DNA of 39,673 nt from assembly GCA_964369975.1 (NCBI GenBank), contig CAYJFZ010000014.1:1-39673 (forward strand). The letters are read 5' to 3'. Below, in pieces: positions 31,061 to 39,634 of the stretch. Both the position numbers and the translations under genes were made by a program. Below the pieces are notes generated by a model. The model made no database searches. It was not told where the DNA came from and saw only the letters and a program-made list of their open reading frames with translations. The DNA is from RGIG3102 sp964369975 (GTDB lineage Bacteria > Bacillota > Clostridia > Oscillospirales > Ruminococcaceae). The stretch's first letter is position 1; every line of letters starts with the position of its first letter.

Positions 31061-31909
31061 ATGTCATTTATAAATACAACCCTTTATTCAAAAGTGTTAA
31101 GGCAGAATATGCATGTAGATTTGTTTTTACCAAACGATTTATATGAAAAAGAATTAAAAAAAGCAAGAGGGATAGTTTACTTTTTGCACGGCATGGGCTC
31201 AAGCGAAAAAGAATTTAGAGAATATACAGCAGCCAATAGATATGCAAGAGAAAATAAATTATGTATGGTATATGTGAGTGCGCCAAAAGGCTTTTATACA
31301 GATATGAAGTATGGCTTTGATTACTTTACTTATATAACACAAGAACTGCCACAGCTTTTAAAAAGTTTGTATAATTTATCTTTTACAAGAGAAAGAACTA
31401 TGGTAGCAGGGCTTTCTATGGGTGGCTATGGTGCTTTAAAAATAGGTTTGTCTCGCCCTGATTTTTTTGGCAATATTGCAGCTTTTTCAGGGGCTGTTGA
31501 TATGGGTATGATGCTTGATTATTTAAAAGAATACCCTGATACTGAAGATATAGATAATTTTTACTCAGTGTTTGGCGATGATTTAAAAACAAGTGAAAAA
31601 GATGATATTTACTACTTATTAAAAGAAGTGTCAAAATTAGAAGAAGATAAGCAACCAAGAATATTAGTAACTTGTGGAAAACAAGATGACTTAATAGATA
31701 TACACAATCAAAATCTAAAATTAAAAGATTTTGCAAAAACCCTACCTTTAAAAGAATTCAAATACTTAGAATGGAATGGCGACCACGATTATATCTTCTG
31801 GGATCGCTCAATGCTTTATGCAGTTTCATTCTTACTTAAGAATAACTATGCAAAATATAATATGAAATTATGGCAGTCAAAAGAAGATGAAGGCGAAAAT
31901 AATCAATAG
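31061..31909 (+). CDS. Alpha/beta-hydrolase, esterase D / tributyrin-esterase type
   Basis: 282 residues from the ATG at 31061, preceded by AAAGGAG; the upstream 26-residue extension of the frame is hydrophobic but has no SD and overlaps the divergent nth region. Ser hydrolase with oxyanion HGMG (43-46), nucleophile Ser119 in AGLSMGGYGAL, acid Asp209 or Asp210 in CGKQDDLID, and His242 in WNGDHDYIFWD. Members cleave short acyl esters, such as acetylated sugars, feruloyl or S-formylglutathione. No signal peptide, so cytoplasmic. It is followed by rarA after 15 bases, so they may be co-transcribed. Confidence 0.88.
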   Translation: MSFINTTLYSKVLRQNMHVDLFLPNDLYEKELKKARGIVYFLHGMGSSEKEFREYTAANRYARENKLCMVYVSAPKGFYTDMKYGFDYFTYITQELPQLLKSLYNLSFTRERTMVAGLSMGGYGALKIGLSRPDFFGNIAAFSGAVDMGMMLDYLKEYPDTEDIDNFYSVFGDDLKTSEKDDIYYLLKEVSKLEEDKQPRILVTCGKQDDLIDIHNQNLKLKDFAKTLPLKEFKYLEWNGDHDYIFWDRSMLYAVSFLLKNNYAKYNMKLWQSKEDEGENNQ

Positions 31910-31924
31910 AAAATGGAGAAGTAA

Positions 31925-33169
31925 ATGAACATGCCCTTAGCAAGTCTTCTAAGGCCGAAAACCTTAGATGATGTATGCGGACAAACTCACTTATTATCAG
32001 AAGATAGTGTCTTTAAAAATGCTATTGAAAACGGTGTTTATCAAAATATGATATTTTATGGCCCGTCAGGTGTAGGTAAAACTACGGTGGCGAGCATAAT
32101 AGCCCAAATGGCAAATAAAAGATTATTTAAGTTAAATGGCACACAGGCTTCTACTGCGGATATTAAAGATATTATTGCGCAAGTGGACACCTTAGGCAGT
32201 GAAAATGGTATTTTATTATACCTTGATGAGATACAATACTTAAATAAAAAACAACAGCAGTCCTTACTTGAAGTTATCGAGGATGGGAGTGTAACTTTGA
32301 TTGCCTCAACTACTGAAAATCCATACTTTGCTATTTTTAACGCTATCTTATCAAGAAGCACAGTTTTTGAATTTAAGCCTTTAAGCCCTGAGGATATAAT
32401 GATAGGCTTAGAAAAAGGCTTGAAAAAAATAGAAAGCAAAAACAAAGTATCAAATGAAGTTTTGCAAATAATAGCAAAAGGCTGTGGGGCTGATTTAAGA
32501 AAAGCATTTAATGCCCTTGAGTTATTAATAGCAGCGGCAGGCAGTAAAGAAATAACTACCGAAATGGCAAAGCAGGTAACACAGCGCTCTTCAAATAGGT
32601 TTGATAATCAAGGGGATGAACATTATAATTTATTATCAGCCTTGCAAAAATCAATAAGAGGCTCTGATGAAAATGCAGCTATTTATTATTTAGCCCGTCT
32701 ATTAGATGCACAAGCTTTACTTGTAGTAATAAGAAGATTATTAATTATTGCTTGTGAGGATATTTCTTTAGCCTATCCTTCCTGTATACCAATTGTAAAA
32801 GCCTGCTGTGATATAGCCTTGCAAACAGGGATGCCAGAAGCAAAAATCCCCTTATCCAATGCTGTGATACTTTTAGCGACTGCTCCAAAGTCAAACTCTG
32901 CCTACACAGCTTATGCAGCGGCCTTAGAAGCAGTGAATACAAAGGGCTATTTTGATATCCCTCCTTACTTAAAAGACTCAAATAATCCAGCACAAAAATC
33001 TCTTAGCCCAGATGAAAAATATAAATACCCACACGCTTATAAAAATCATTATGTAAAGCAAGATTACTTGCCAAAAGAATTAGTGGGCAGTGTTTATTAT
33101 GAATATGGAATGAATAAAATAGAGCAAGCGGCAAAGGCTTACTGGGATAAAATAAAAGACGATAAATAA
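31925..33169 (+). CDS. rarA: Replication-associated recombination protein A (MgsA/RarA)
   Basis: 414 residues. AAA+ ATPase related to clamp-loader subunits that acts at stalled replication forks. Motifs: Walker A GPSGVGKTT (~46-54), Walker B LYLDEIQYLN, sensor 1 ASTTENP, and the C-terminal tetramerisation part (YLARLLDA, RRLLIIACEDISLAYP, PPYLKD). A GGAG site is a few bases upstream. Full length. Confidence 0.95.
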   Translation: MNMPLASLLRPKTLDDVCGQTHLLSEDSVFKNAIENGVYQNMIFYGPSGVGKTTVASIIAQMANKRLFKLNGTQASTADIKDIIAQVDTLGSENGILLYLDEIQYLNKKQQQSLLEVIEDGSVTLIASTTENPYFAIFNAILSRSTVFEFKPLSPEDIMIGLEKGLKKIESKNKVSNEVLQIIAKGCGADLRKAFNALELLIAAAGSKEITTEMAKQVTQRSSNRFDNQGDEHYNLLSALQKSIRGSDENAAIYYLARLLDAQALLVVIRRLLIIACEDISLAYPSCIPIVKACCDIALQTGMPEAKIPLSNAVILLATAPKSNSAYTAYAAALEAVNTKGYFDIPPYLKDSNNPAQKSLSPDEKYKYPHAYKNHYVKQDYLPKELVGSVYYEYGMNKIEQAAKAYWDKIKDDK

Positions 33170-33170
33170 A

Positions 33171-33206
33171 AAAAGCACAGTGTAATTTTACACTGTGCTT
33201 TTAATT
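33171..33206. terminator. Bidirectional terminator between rarA and the GDPD-like gene
   Basis: 15-base arms 33171-33185 (AAAAGCACAGTGTAA) and 33188-33202, A-run before and T-rich after. Confidence 0.85.
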
Positions 33207-33220
33207 ATTATTAATTTTAA

Positions 33221-34132
33221 TTATTCATCATCTGTATCTATGTCATCTATGTCGCTGTCTGTATCTTCTTCATTGATGATTTTATCATCATCTATTTGTG
33301 TATCTTCTTGCTTTTTAAATTTTATTTCAGGAGTATAGTACCTATTTATATCAGGAGTAAAGCCTTCGATGATAATTAAATCCCTTTTAGTTTCGAGTTC
33401 TTTTGCTTCTTGTTTATCTTCAATTAGCCAAATACCTTTATCAAAGCCTAATTTATATATTATTTTTAGTAAAAAACTTTCTTTTCCCTTTCTGTAAAGG
33501 ACAAAGTTTGGTCTTGATACAGAGTTGTTAAATAAATTTGAAACTGCAAATTTTTGAAAAGAAGAAAGATGTATAAAATCAGCACCGGGAGCTGATATTG
33601 CACCTCTATAATGCCTTTTTGCCTTCTTTTTAAACCAAGCTAAAATACCTGTATGAAAACTTGCTATACCAACATTTTTATGGTCATAAGCTGTTAGGGC
33701 ACTAAGAGTGTCCTCGCATAATACTTCGTTATTCAGCCCTGATTTTAATTCTAATAATAATGGGACTTCACCGTTTATTAAATCGAGCAAATCTTTTAAT
33801 AAAATAATATTATATTGTTTTAACTGCTCAAAATCTAAATCACTTATGGCAGTATCTAAATCAAAATCTTTTTTTAGAGTTTGGTTTGGGTATACTACTA
33901 TTTGTCTATCCTTTGTTAGCTGAATAGTTGTTTTTATAGCAAAATTATTTTCTTTACATGTCCTAAACGCCTCTAAGGAGCATCTTTTATCCCCTTTATT
34001 TAGCACCCCGTCGTTTATGAAGTAGTAGCCTGTGAATAGGTATCTTATTTCTGTTGGTATTCCTCCTGGTGCAAAGTTAAAAAAGAATATAGCTAAAAAA
34101 ACCAAAGTTATAATATAGATTGTAGTAAACAT
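33221..34132 (-). CDS. Membrane-anchored GDPD-fold protein without catalytic residues
   Basis: 303 residues. An N-terminal membrane helix (IYIITLVFLAIFFFNFA) is followed by a glycerophosphodiester phosphodiesterase-like barrel: SLEAFRTCKENNF matches the PENTLxAFxxAxxxG helix, IQLTKDRQIVVYPNQTL the strand-loop with xLTKDxxxVVxHDxxL, and PLLLELKSG the LxxEiK strand. Active-site positions are changed: HRG is NKG (45-47), the ExD pair is KTT (67-69), and VVxHD is VVYPN; only Glu128 remains. It probably does not hydrolyse phosphodiesters and may bind a ligand or partner. The C-terminus is a strikingly acidic tail (DTDSDIDDIDTDDE). SD AGGAG. It is divergent from the two-component system. Confidence 0.7.
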   Translation of the reverse strand: MFTTIYIITLVFLAIFFFNFAPGGIPTEIRYLFTGYYFINDGVLNKGDKRCSLEAFRTCKENNFAIKTTIQLTKDRQIVVYPNQTLKKDFDLDTAISDLDFEQLKQYNIILLKDLLDLINGEVPLLLELKSGLNNEVLCEDTLSALTAYDHKNVGIASFHTGILAWFKKKAKRHYRGAISAPGADFIHLSSFQKFAVSNLFNNSVSRPNFVLYRKGKESFLLKIIYKLGFDKGIWLIEDKQEAKELETKRDLIIIEGFTPDINRYYTPEIKFKKQEDTQIDDDKIINEEDTDSDIDDIDTDDE

Positions 34133-34295
34133 TTGTAAAAACTCCTTAATATATAATACTATTAATTTTATATGTTTTATAAGGGTAAGTCAAGATTTTT
34201 TTTAATATAAAAATATCAGTTTTCACAAATTCATAACTTATAAATAGTATTATATTTATAATTAATAAAATTACGAGTAAAGTGAGGAACAATTT

Positions 34296-34973
34296 ATGAA
34301 AATACTTATAGTTGATGATGAGCCAAGGATAAGAGAGTTTATTTCTCAATATTTATCAGTGTCAGGTTATGATATTGAAACGGCTAAAGATGGAATTGAA
34401 GCTTTGAATATAATTGCAAAAGGTGATATAGATTTATGTATTTTAGATGTTATGATGCCGTTTATGGATGGTATTACTTGTTTAAAAGAAATGCGCTCAA
34501 GAGGGTTTCAAACTCCTGTTATAATTCTTTCAGCAAAGGGTGAAGAATATGATAAAATTACAGGCTTTGATGCAGGTAGTGATGATTATATAGTAAAGCC
34601 ATTTTCGCCTAAAGAGTTAGTAGCAAGGGTGAAAGCTGTATTACAAAGGGTTAATCCTGATATGGCAGACAGCAATGAAAGATACATTTTTGATGACTTA
34701 GTTATTGATGTACCAAGCCATAGTGTGAAAATAAGAAATGAAATAGTAAATGTTACTCCTAAAGAATTTGACTTACTCGTATGTTTAGTTCAAAATAAAG
34801 GTGTAGCCCTATCTCGTGAGCGAATACTATCTAAAGTGTGGAACTATGACTACTTTGGTGAAGATAGGACAGTGGATACACATATTAAAATGTTAAGAAG
34901 TCATTTAAAAGATTATCGTGATTGTATAGTCACTGTTTGGGGTGTCGGCTATAAATTCGAGCCTAAAGAGTAA
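34296..34973 (+). CDS. OmpR-family response regulator
   Basis: 225 residues. Receiver domain: acidic pocket VDDE, phosphoacceptor Asp51 in CILDVMMP, Ser79 and Lys101 in VKPFSP. The C-terminal winged helix (VTPKEFDLLVCLVQNKG, HIKMLRSHLKD, VWGVGYKF) binds DNA. SD GTGAGG. Paired with the kinase 21 bases downstream. Its target genes are unknown; the divergent GDPD-like gene is the nearest candidate. Confidence 0.95.
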   Translation: MKILIVDDEPRIREFISQYLSVSGYDIETAKDGIEALNIIAKGDIDLCILDVMMPFMDGITCLKEMRSRGFQTPVIILSAKGEEYDKITGFDAGSDDYIVKPFSPKELVARVKAVLQRVNPDMADSNERYIFDDLVIDVPSHSVKIRNEIVNVTPKEFDLLVCLVQNKGVALSRERILSKVWNYDYFGEDRTVDTHIKMLRSHLKDYRDCIVTVWGVGYKFEPKE

Positions 34974-34994
34974 AAAATATAGAGGTTTAGTAGG

Positions 34995-36425
34995 ATGAAA
35001 AGTTTAAGGTCAAAATTAGCAGTATCGCTCATTGGCGTTTGTATTACTGTTATTTTAGTAATATGGATAGCTTTGGCGATTTCTTTTGGTCCTATGTACC
35101 ATACTGCAACCCAACTTGAGCTTGCACAAACTTTAAATAAAACAATAGATGCGATAGAAGAAAATGACTATGCTTTAAATGATGAAGTAATTGAAGAAAT
35201 ATCAGCTTTTATGTCTCAAGGCGTTTGTATAGAAATTGCAAATGAGACAGGCTCAGGCCTTGTCTTACTTGAGGGTATAGGCGATGCCTGTCAACTTCAC
35301 GGCTCAAAAGATGAGTACAATGATAGTTACTATGAACAACAACAAAGACTAAATACTACAAATTCAATACAGTTAAGAGAAACTGTAAGAGATGTTAACA
35401 CATATAACGGTAGTATGGTTGATGACTATGGAAATACTCAAATAGTAAGAGGTCAGTTTGTTGAAGGCTTATACACAGTTATCGTTTCAACAAACCTTGC
35501 AAGGACGAATTCAATAGTCAGTATAGTATCAAACCAATTACAAGCCGTCACTATTTTTGCAGTATTTTTAGCCTTTATTATGTCAGCTATTATAGCTAAT
35601 AATTTTATAAAGCCGATAAGTGTATTATCAAAGGCAACAAAAGAAATTACAAAAGGTAATTACAGGGTAAAATTAGTAACCCAAGAAGGCAAAGATGATG
35701 AGATAGTGCAATTAGCAAAAGACTTTAATACGATGATTGAAGAAATCGAAAGCACTCAGTATATGCAAAAAGAATTAATCGCAAGCATATCACACGATTT
35801 AAGAACGCCTTTAACAATTATAAAAGGCTATGCTGAAAGTATTAAGGATATAACTGGCGATAATAAAGAGATGCGTGAAAATCAATTAGAAACTATAATT
35901 GATGAAACAGACAGACTCTCACAGATGGTAGGCTCTGTTTTAGAATATGCAAAACTTAATCAAAAAACAAATAAATTAAACATTGTGCAGTATGATATAG
36001 TGGAGATGGCTTTAGATGTTATTGAAGTTTATTCACATAGGGCACAAAATGAAGAAAAGCAAATTTTGTATAAAGGTGTAGATTCTGCCTTTGTATTTGC
36101 GGATGCTGCTTTAATTGAAAGAGTGCTGCACAACTTTGTATCTAACGCCTTATTGCACACACAAAAAGGAGATAGCGTTTATATAGAAGTGGGTGTAATG
36201 GAAGATAATAGAATAAAAGTGAGTGTTAATGATACAGGCGAGGGAATACTCGAGGAAGATATTAAATACATCTTTGACAGGTATTATCGCTCAAGAAAAG
36301 ATACAGGCAAACAAGGCACAGGCTTAGGCCTTGCCATAGTTAAATCAATACTCGAAAATCATAATTTTGAGTTTGGGGTTGATTCAAAACTTAGCGAGGG
36401 TAGTAAGTTTTGGTTTATTATGTAA
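34995..36425 (+). CDS. Sensor histidine kinase
   Basis: 476 residues. Two membrane helices (about 8-30 and 183-205) enclose a ~150-residue external sensor domain. Then a HAMP domain, HisKA with His267 in SISHDLRTPLTIIKGYAE, and HATPase boxes: N (HNFVSNALLHT), G1 (VNDTGEGI), F (IFDRYYRS) and G2 (GTGLGLAIV). It phosphorylates the response regulator encoded just upstream. The external domain has no motif I can name, so the signal is unknown. Confidence 0.95.
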   Translation: MKSLRSKLAVSLIGVCITVILVIWIALAISFGPMYHTATQLELAQTLNKTIDAIEENDYALNDEVIEEISAFMSQGVCIEIANETGSGLVLLEGIGDACQLHGSKDEYNDSYYEQQQRLNTTNSIQLRETVRDVNTYNGSMVDDYGNTQIVRGQFVEGLYTVIVSTNLARTNSIVSIVSNQLQAVTIFAVFLAFIMSAIIANNFIKPISVLSKATKEITKGNYRVKLVTQEGKDDEIVQLAKDFNTMIEEIESTQYMQKELIASISHDLRTPLTIIKGYAESIKDITGDNKEMRENQLETIIDETDRLSQMVGSVLEYAKLNQKTNKLNIVQYDIVEMALDVIEVYSHRAQNEEKQILYKGVDSAFVFADAALIERVLHNFVSNALLHTQKGDSVYIEVGVMEDNRIKVSVNDTGEGILEEDIKYIFDRYYRSRKDTGKQGTGLGLAIVKSILENHNFEFGVDSKLSEGSKFWFIM

Positions 36426-36434
36426 CTTACTCAC

Positions 36435-36464
36435 TTGCATAAACAATTTAAAATATAGTATAAT
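36435..36464 (+). promoter_or_regulatory. Probable promoter of the DUF1858-trmK genes
   Basis: TTGCAT (36435-36440), 18-base spacer, TATAAT (36459-36464), 30 bases before the ATG. Confidence 0.55.
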
Positions 36465-36493
36465 AAGATAAAACTAAAAGGAGATAATGAAAA

Positions 36494-36694
36494 ATGGTTA
36501 TAACAAGACAAACAAATTTAGGCGAAATTTTAGATGCTGATAGATCAACAGCAACTTACTTTTTAGAAATCGGGATGCACTGCTTAGGCTGTCCTGCTTC
36601 AAGAAGTGAAAACATAGAACAGGCTTGTATGGTTCACGGAACTGATGCAGACGCATTAGTTGAAAAATTAAACAAGCATTTTGCTAACGCTTAA
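36494..36694 (+). CDS. DUF1858 domain protein (hybrid-cluster-protein-associated redox disulfide type)
   Basis: 66 residues. Small domain with TRQTNLGEILDADRSTATYFLEIGMHCLGCPAS; the CxxC pair is Cys30 and Cys33, and Cys45 follows in EQACMVHGT. This matches the stand-alone DUF1858/ScdA N-terminal-like proteins, thought to be redox or metal-binding partners and sometimes found next to hybrid cluster protein genes, none of which is seen here. The trmK start is three bases after its stop, so both are on one transcript. SD AAAAGGAG lies some 15 bases before the ATG, a rather long spacing. Confidence 0.85.
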   Translation: MVITRQTNLGEILDADRSTATYFLEIGMHCLGCPASRSENIEQACMVHGTDADALVEKLNKHFANA

Positions 36695-36697
36695 TTT

Positions 36698-37381
36698 ATG
36701 AATTATAAAAAGATAGGCAGTCGTTTATTAATGGCTGCCTCTTTTGTTGAAAACGCTAATACTGTTTGTGATGTTGGCTGTGATCATGGTAAATTATCTC
36801 TTTACCTTATAAAAGAAAATTTAGCAAAAAAAATTATAGCAACTGACATTAATCAAATGCCACTTCAAAAAGCAAAAGACTTATTTTTGAAAAACGATGT
36901 AATCGAAAAAGCAGATTTTTATTTAACTGATGGCTTAGAGGGTATTAAAGACATCTCTAATATTACCCATATTATAATAGCAGGTCTTGGGGGGCATACT
37001 ATGGCTCATATAATTGAAAATGCTCCATTTATAAAAGAAAACAAAGTAGAGCTTATTTTGCTTTGCGCCCAGAGCGCTTTTAGCATTAGGCATTATTTAT
37101 ATAAAAATGGCTTTGAGATTATAAAAGAAGAAACTGTAAGTGAGAATAAAAAATATTATAGCTGTATGAAAGTTGTCTTTAATGATGTGTATACACAGGA
37201 TAATATTTATAATCGCTTTATAGGAAAAAGCGATAAAAATACTAATAAAAGTGCAAAAGGCTATTTTGAAATGGTTAAAACCCAGCTTACAAAAAAGCAA
37301 AAGGGAAGTAGCGAAACAGAAAAACAAGAAATAGAAAATGCGATTGCAAAAATCGAAATATTAATCAATGCTTGCAATTAG
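36698..37381 (+). CDS. trmK: tRNA (adenine(22)-N1)-methyltransferase TrmK
   Basis: 227 residues. SAM-dependent enzyme that methylates A22 in the D loop of certain tRNAs. Motif I TVCDVGCDHGKLSLYL, acidic strand 2 end IATDIN, and the family's IIAGLGGHTMAHII in place of the usual motif IV, then LLCAQSAFSIRHYLYKNGF. N-terminal KKIGSRLLMAASFV is typical. The C-terminal coiled-coil part (KGYFEMVKTQLTKKQKG) is present. No SD; probably coupled to the upstream DUF1858 gene. Confidence 0.93.
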   Translation: MNYKKIGSRLLMAASFVENANTVCDVGCDHGKLSLYLIKENLAKKIIATDINQMPLQKAKDLFLKNDVIEKADFYLTDGLEGIKDISNITHIIIAGLGGHTMAHIIENAPFIKENKVELILLCAQSAFSIRHYLYKNGFEIIKEETVSENKKYYSCMKVVFNDVYTQDNIYNRFIGKSDKNTNKSAKGYFEMVKTQLTKKQKGSSETEKQEIENAIAKIEILINACN

Positions 37382-37471
37382 ACTGTAAAATATGCTTTAA
37401 TATCTTATATATGTATAATTTTGTAAAAGATATTAAAGTGTGTTTTTTTATCTTTTCATATAGGAGAAAAT

Positions 37472-39205
37472 ATGGCATTAGACGCAGTAACAATATCGCT
37501 ATTATCAAATGAGTTAAATCAAAATTTAGATAGTGCAAGAATAGATAAAATTCATCAACCCTCAAAAGATGAAATTGTCTTACATTTAAGAACGAGAAAA
37601 GAAAATTTAAAACTTCTGATTTCAGCAAGAAGTGGCTCAGCGAGAGTTTCAATAACTAAAGAAAGTTTTGAAAATCCACCTTCGCCACCATCTTTTTGTA
37701 TGCTATTAAGAAAATACCTTGGAACAGCAAGGTTTATTAGGAGTGATTTTGTAATAGGTGAAAGAATAATAAAATTACTGTTTTCGGCAAGTAATGAAAT
37801 TGGGGATATAGTAGATATAACTCTTTACGCTGAGTTAATGGGTCGATATGCAAATATAGTTTTAGTCAATAAAGATGGGAAAATTATAGATGCTATGAAA
37901 AGAGTAGACGCAGACGCTTCAAGTGTGCGCCAGCTTCTTCCTGGCCTTGAATATAAACTACCTCCAAATAAAGAAAACCCAAACTTAATACACCAAAGCG
38001 AGGAAGTAATTAAAAAAGCTTTAAAATATGAGGGAAATATAAATCAAGCAATATTAAAAAGCACTCAAGGTATCGGCGCTGTAATATCAAGAGAAATTGA
38101 AAGTTTATCAAGACTTAGCAATGTGTATGCAGATAGCTTAAACCAAGAACAAAAGCAACTGCTTATAGACAGTGTAAACAAGGTTATAGAGTATTATAAT
38201 AAGCCTATTTTTACAATAGTATATGATGAAGCAAACAAGCCTATTGAGTTTAGCTTTATGCCCCTTAGCCAGTACGAGGGTTTAGTGCAAAAATCTTACC
38301 CTTCTTTGAATGATTTATTAGATGAATACTACTCAGAAAAAGACAGGCAAGAAAGATTAAGACAGAAGGGTAAAGACCTATATAAATTAATTCAAAACTT
38401 AAAAGAGCGTAGCGTTAGAAAAACAGCTTTAAGAAAAGAAGATTTAAAAGAAAGTGAAAATAATCAAAAATTTAAAATTTATGGAGAGTTACTCACTGCA
38501 AATTTATTTAAGATAACAAAAGGCTTAAAAGAAATTGAAGTAGATAATTACTACGATAATACAAAAGTTAAAATAAAACTTGATGAAAAATTAACGCCTA
38601 ATGAGAATGCGCAAAAGTATTTTAAAGAATATAAAAAGAAAAATACAGCTGCAAAGGTATTAAAAGAATTAATTAAAGAGGGCGAAATTGAATACGAATA
38701 CCTAACTTCTATTGAGTACTCTATATTTTTAGCAAAAAATGAAGAGGACTTATTAAATGTAAGAAGTGAGTTGCATCAATCAGGCTACATTAAGTATTTT
38801 AAAAATAGACAAAAAAAGCAAAAAGCGCAAGATTTTATTAAATATATTTCTTCTGATGGTTTTTTAATTTTAGTAGGTAGGAATAACTTGCAAAATGATA
38901 AGTTGACTATGAAAACTGCAAGGGGAAAAGATTTATGGTTTCATACTAAAAATGCGCCCGGCAGCCATGTTGTAGTTATGAGTGAGGGAAAAGATATCCC
39001 GCTTACAACACAAAATGAAGCGGCTATGCTTAGTGTATTTTATTCAAGTCAAAAAACCTCGGCTCAAGTAGCAGTTGACTATACATTTGTAAAAAATATT
39101 AAAAAGACAAATGATTTAAAGCCGGGTATGGTTATATATGATAATTTTAAAACAGCTTATATTACAGTGGATGAAGAAGCAATAGGAAATTTAGAAAGGC
39201 AATAA
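37472..39205 (+). CDS. rqcH: Rqc2 homologue RqcH (NFACT protein)
   Basis: 577 residues. RqcH binds obstructed 50S subunits carrying peptidyl-tRNA and adds C-terminal Ala tails in ribosome quality control. NFACT-N domain from residue 1 (MALDAVTISLLSNEL), followed by helix-hairpin-helix and coiled-coil parts (DRQERLRQKGKDLYKLIQ) and the C-terminal NFACT-R domain (ISSDGFLILVGRNNLQND, DLWFHTKNAPGSHVV). The DR pair important for tailing in Bacillus (Asp97-Arg98) reads Glu97-Arg98 here, a mild change. A GGAG site precedes the ATG. Older annotations call such proteins fibronectin-binding. Confidence 0.93.
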   Translation: MALDAVTISLLSNELNQNLDSARIDKIHQPSKDEIVLHLRTRKENLKLLISARSGSARVSITKESFENPPSPPSFCMLLRKYLGTARFIRSDFVIGERIIKLLFSASNEIGDIVDITLYAELMGRYANIVLVNKDGKIIDAMKRVDADASSVRQLLPGLEYKLPPNKENPNLIHQSEEVIKKALKYEGNINQAILKSTQGIGAVISREIESLSRLSNVYADSLNQEQKQLLIDSVNKVIEYYNKPIFTIVYDEANKPIEFSFMPLSQYEGLVQKSYPSLNDLLDEYYSEKDRQERLRQKGKDLYKLIQNLKERSVRKTALRKEDLKESENNQKFKIYGELLTANLFKITKGLKEIEVDNYYDNTKVKIKLDEKLTPNENAQKYFKEYKKKNTAAKVLKELIKEGEIEYEYLTSIEYSIFLAKNEEDLLNVRSELHQSGYIKYFKNRQKKQKAQDFIKYISSDGFLILVGRNNLQNDKLTMKTARGKDLWFHTKNAPGSHVVVMSEGKDIPLTTQNEAAMLSVFYSSQKTSAQVAVDYTFVKNIKKTNDLKPGMVIYDNFKTAYITVDEEAIGNLERQ

Positions 39206-39298
39206 GCGTAATTTTTGTTGCTATTTGCACGAAAAGGGCGGTTATTAGTAATTACTATTTGTGCAAAGCTACAAAGTTTAGTGAAAACAAAAATTAAC

Positions 39299-39327
39299 TT
39301 GCTTTTTGCCTTGTAATGTTGTAAAAT
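39299..39327 (+). promoter_or_regulatory. Likely promoter of the S10 operon
   Basis: TTGCTT (39299-39304), 17-base spacer, TAAAAT (39322-39327). It leaves a leader of about 300 bases before rpsJ. Between the rqcH stop and this promoter (39206-39298) there is only a loose TTGCAC/GTGCAA stem and no clear terminator. Confidence 0.55.
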
Positions 39328-39334
39328 AATTAAG

Positions 39335-39634
39335 CGACTGCAAAGATATGCGTTGATACGGGAGGTTGCCACATAGGTGGGTTTTTCCGTTGAGTATGTC
39401 CGATCTTTGAGTTGGGCGATGAAAAGTATAAATATTGTATGCAAAGGGTGAATGACCTACGGGTCCACTGGCCAATACTTTGTGAAAAGTAACACTTTTA
39501 GTGTTTTCCGATTTAACTGCAAGGCGGTTAGTCGGTTTTTATCTTGACACAAGGTGAAACACCCGGCACAGTGTTAATACTATTCGTTTACCGCCGCTAT
39601 TAACAAACACAAGAATAAATAAGGAGGCGTTAAA
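39335..39634 (+). promoter_or_regulatory. Structured leader of the S10 ribosomal protein operon
   Basis: About 300 bases, clearly richer in G/C than the surrounding sequence and without an ORF. Several hairpins can be drawn, for example GACC-TACG-GGTC near 39455, AACACT/AGTGTT (39491-39506), the attenuator at 39508-39540 and GGTG-AAA-CACC near 39555. Position and structure fit an autoregulatory ribosomal-protein leader; which protein binds (L4 in E. coli) is not visible. SD AAGGAGG (39621-39627) closes it. Confidence 0.6.
39508..39540 (+). terminator. Attenuator-type terminator inside the S10 leader
   Basis: CCGA (39508-39511) with TCGG (39532-39535) and TAACTGC (39514-39520) with GCGGTTA (39524-39530) form an interrupted stem around AAG, followed by TTTTT. 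Placed about 95 bases before rpsJ, it could stop transcription unless the leader folds otherwise. Confidence 0.6.

Noticed and set aside
34146..34349. Minus-strand 67-codon hydrophobic ORF
   Set aside because: It overlaps the response-regulator start and consists of AT-rich intergenic sequence translated into Ile/Leu/Tyr; no SD found.
37472..39205. Surface fibronectin-binding adhesin
   Set aside because: The protein has no signal peptide and shows the full NFACT domain order of RqcH; the adhesin name is historical.
39544..39580. Second promoter (TTGACA at 39544) in the S10 leader
   Set aside because: No -10 element occurs at 15-19 bases; the nearest TAATAC is 25 bases away.
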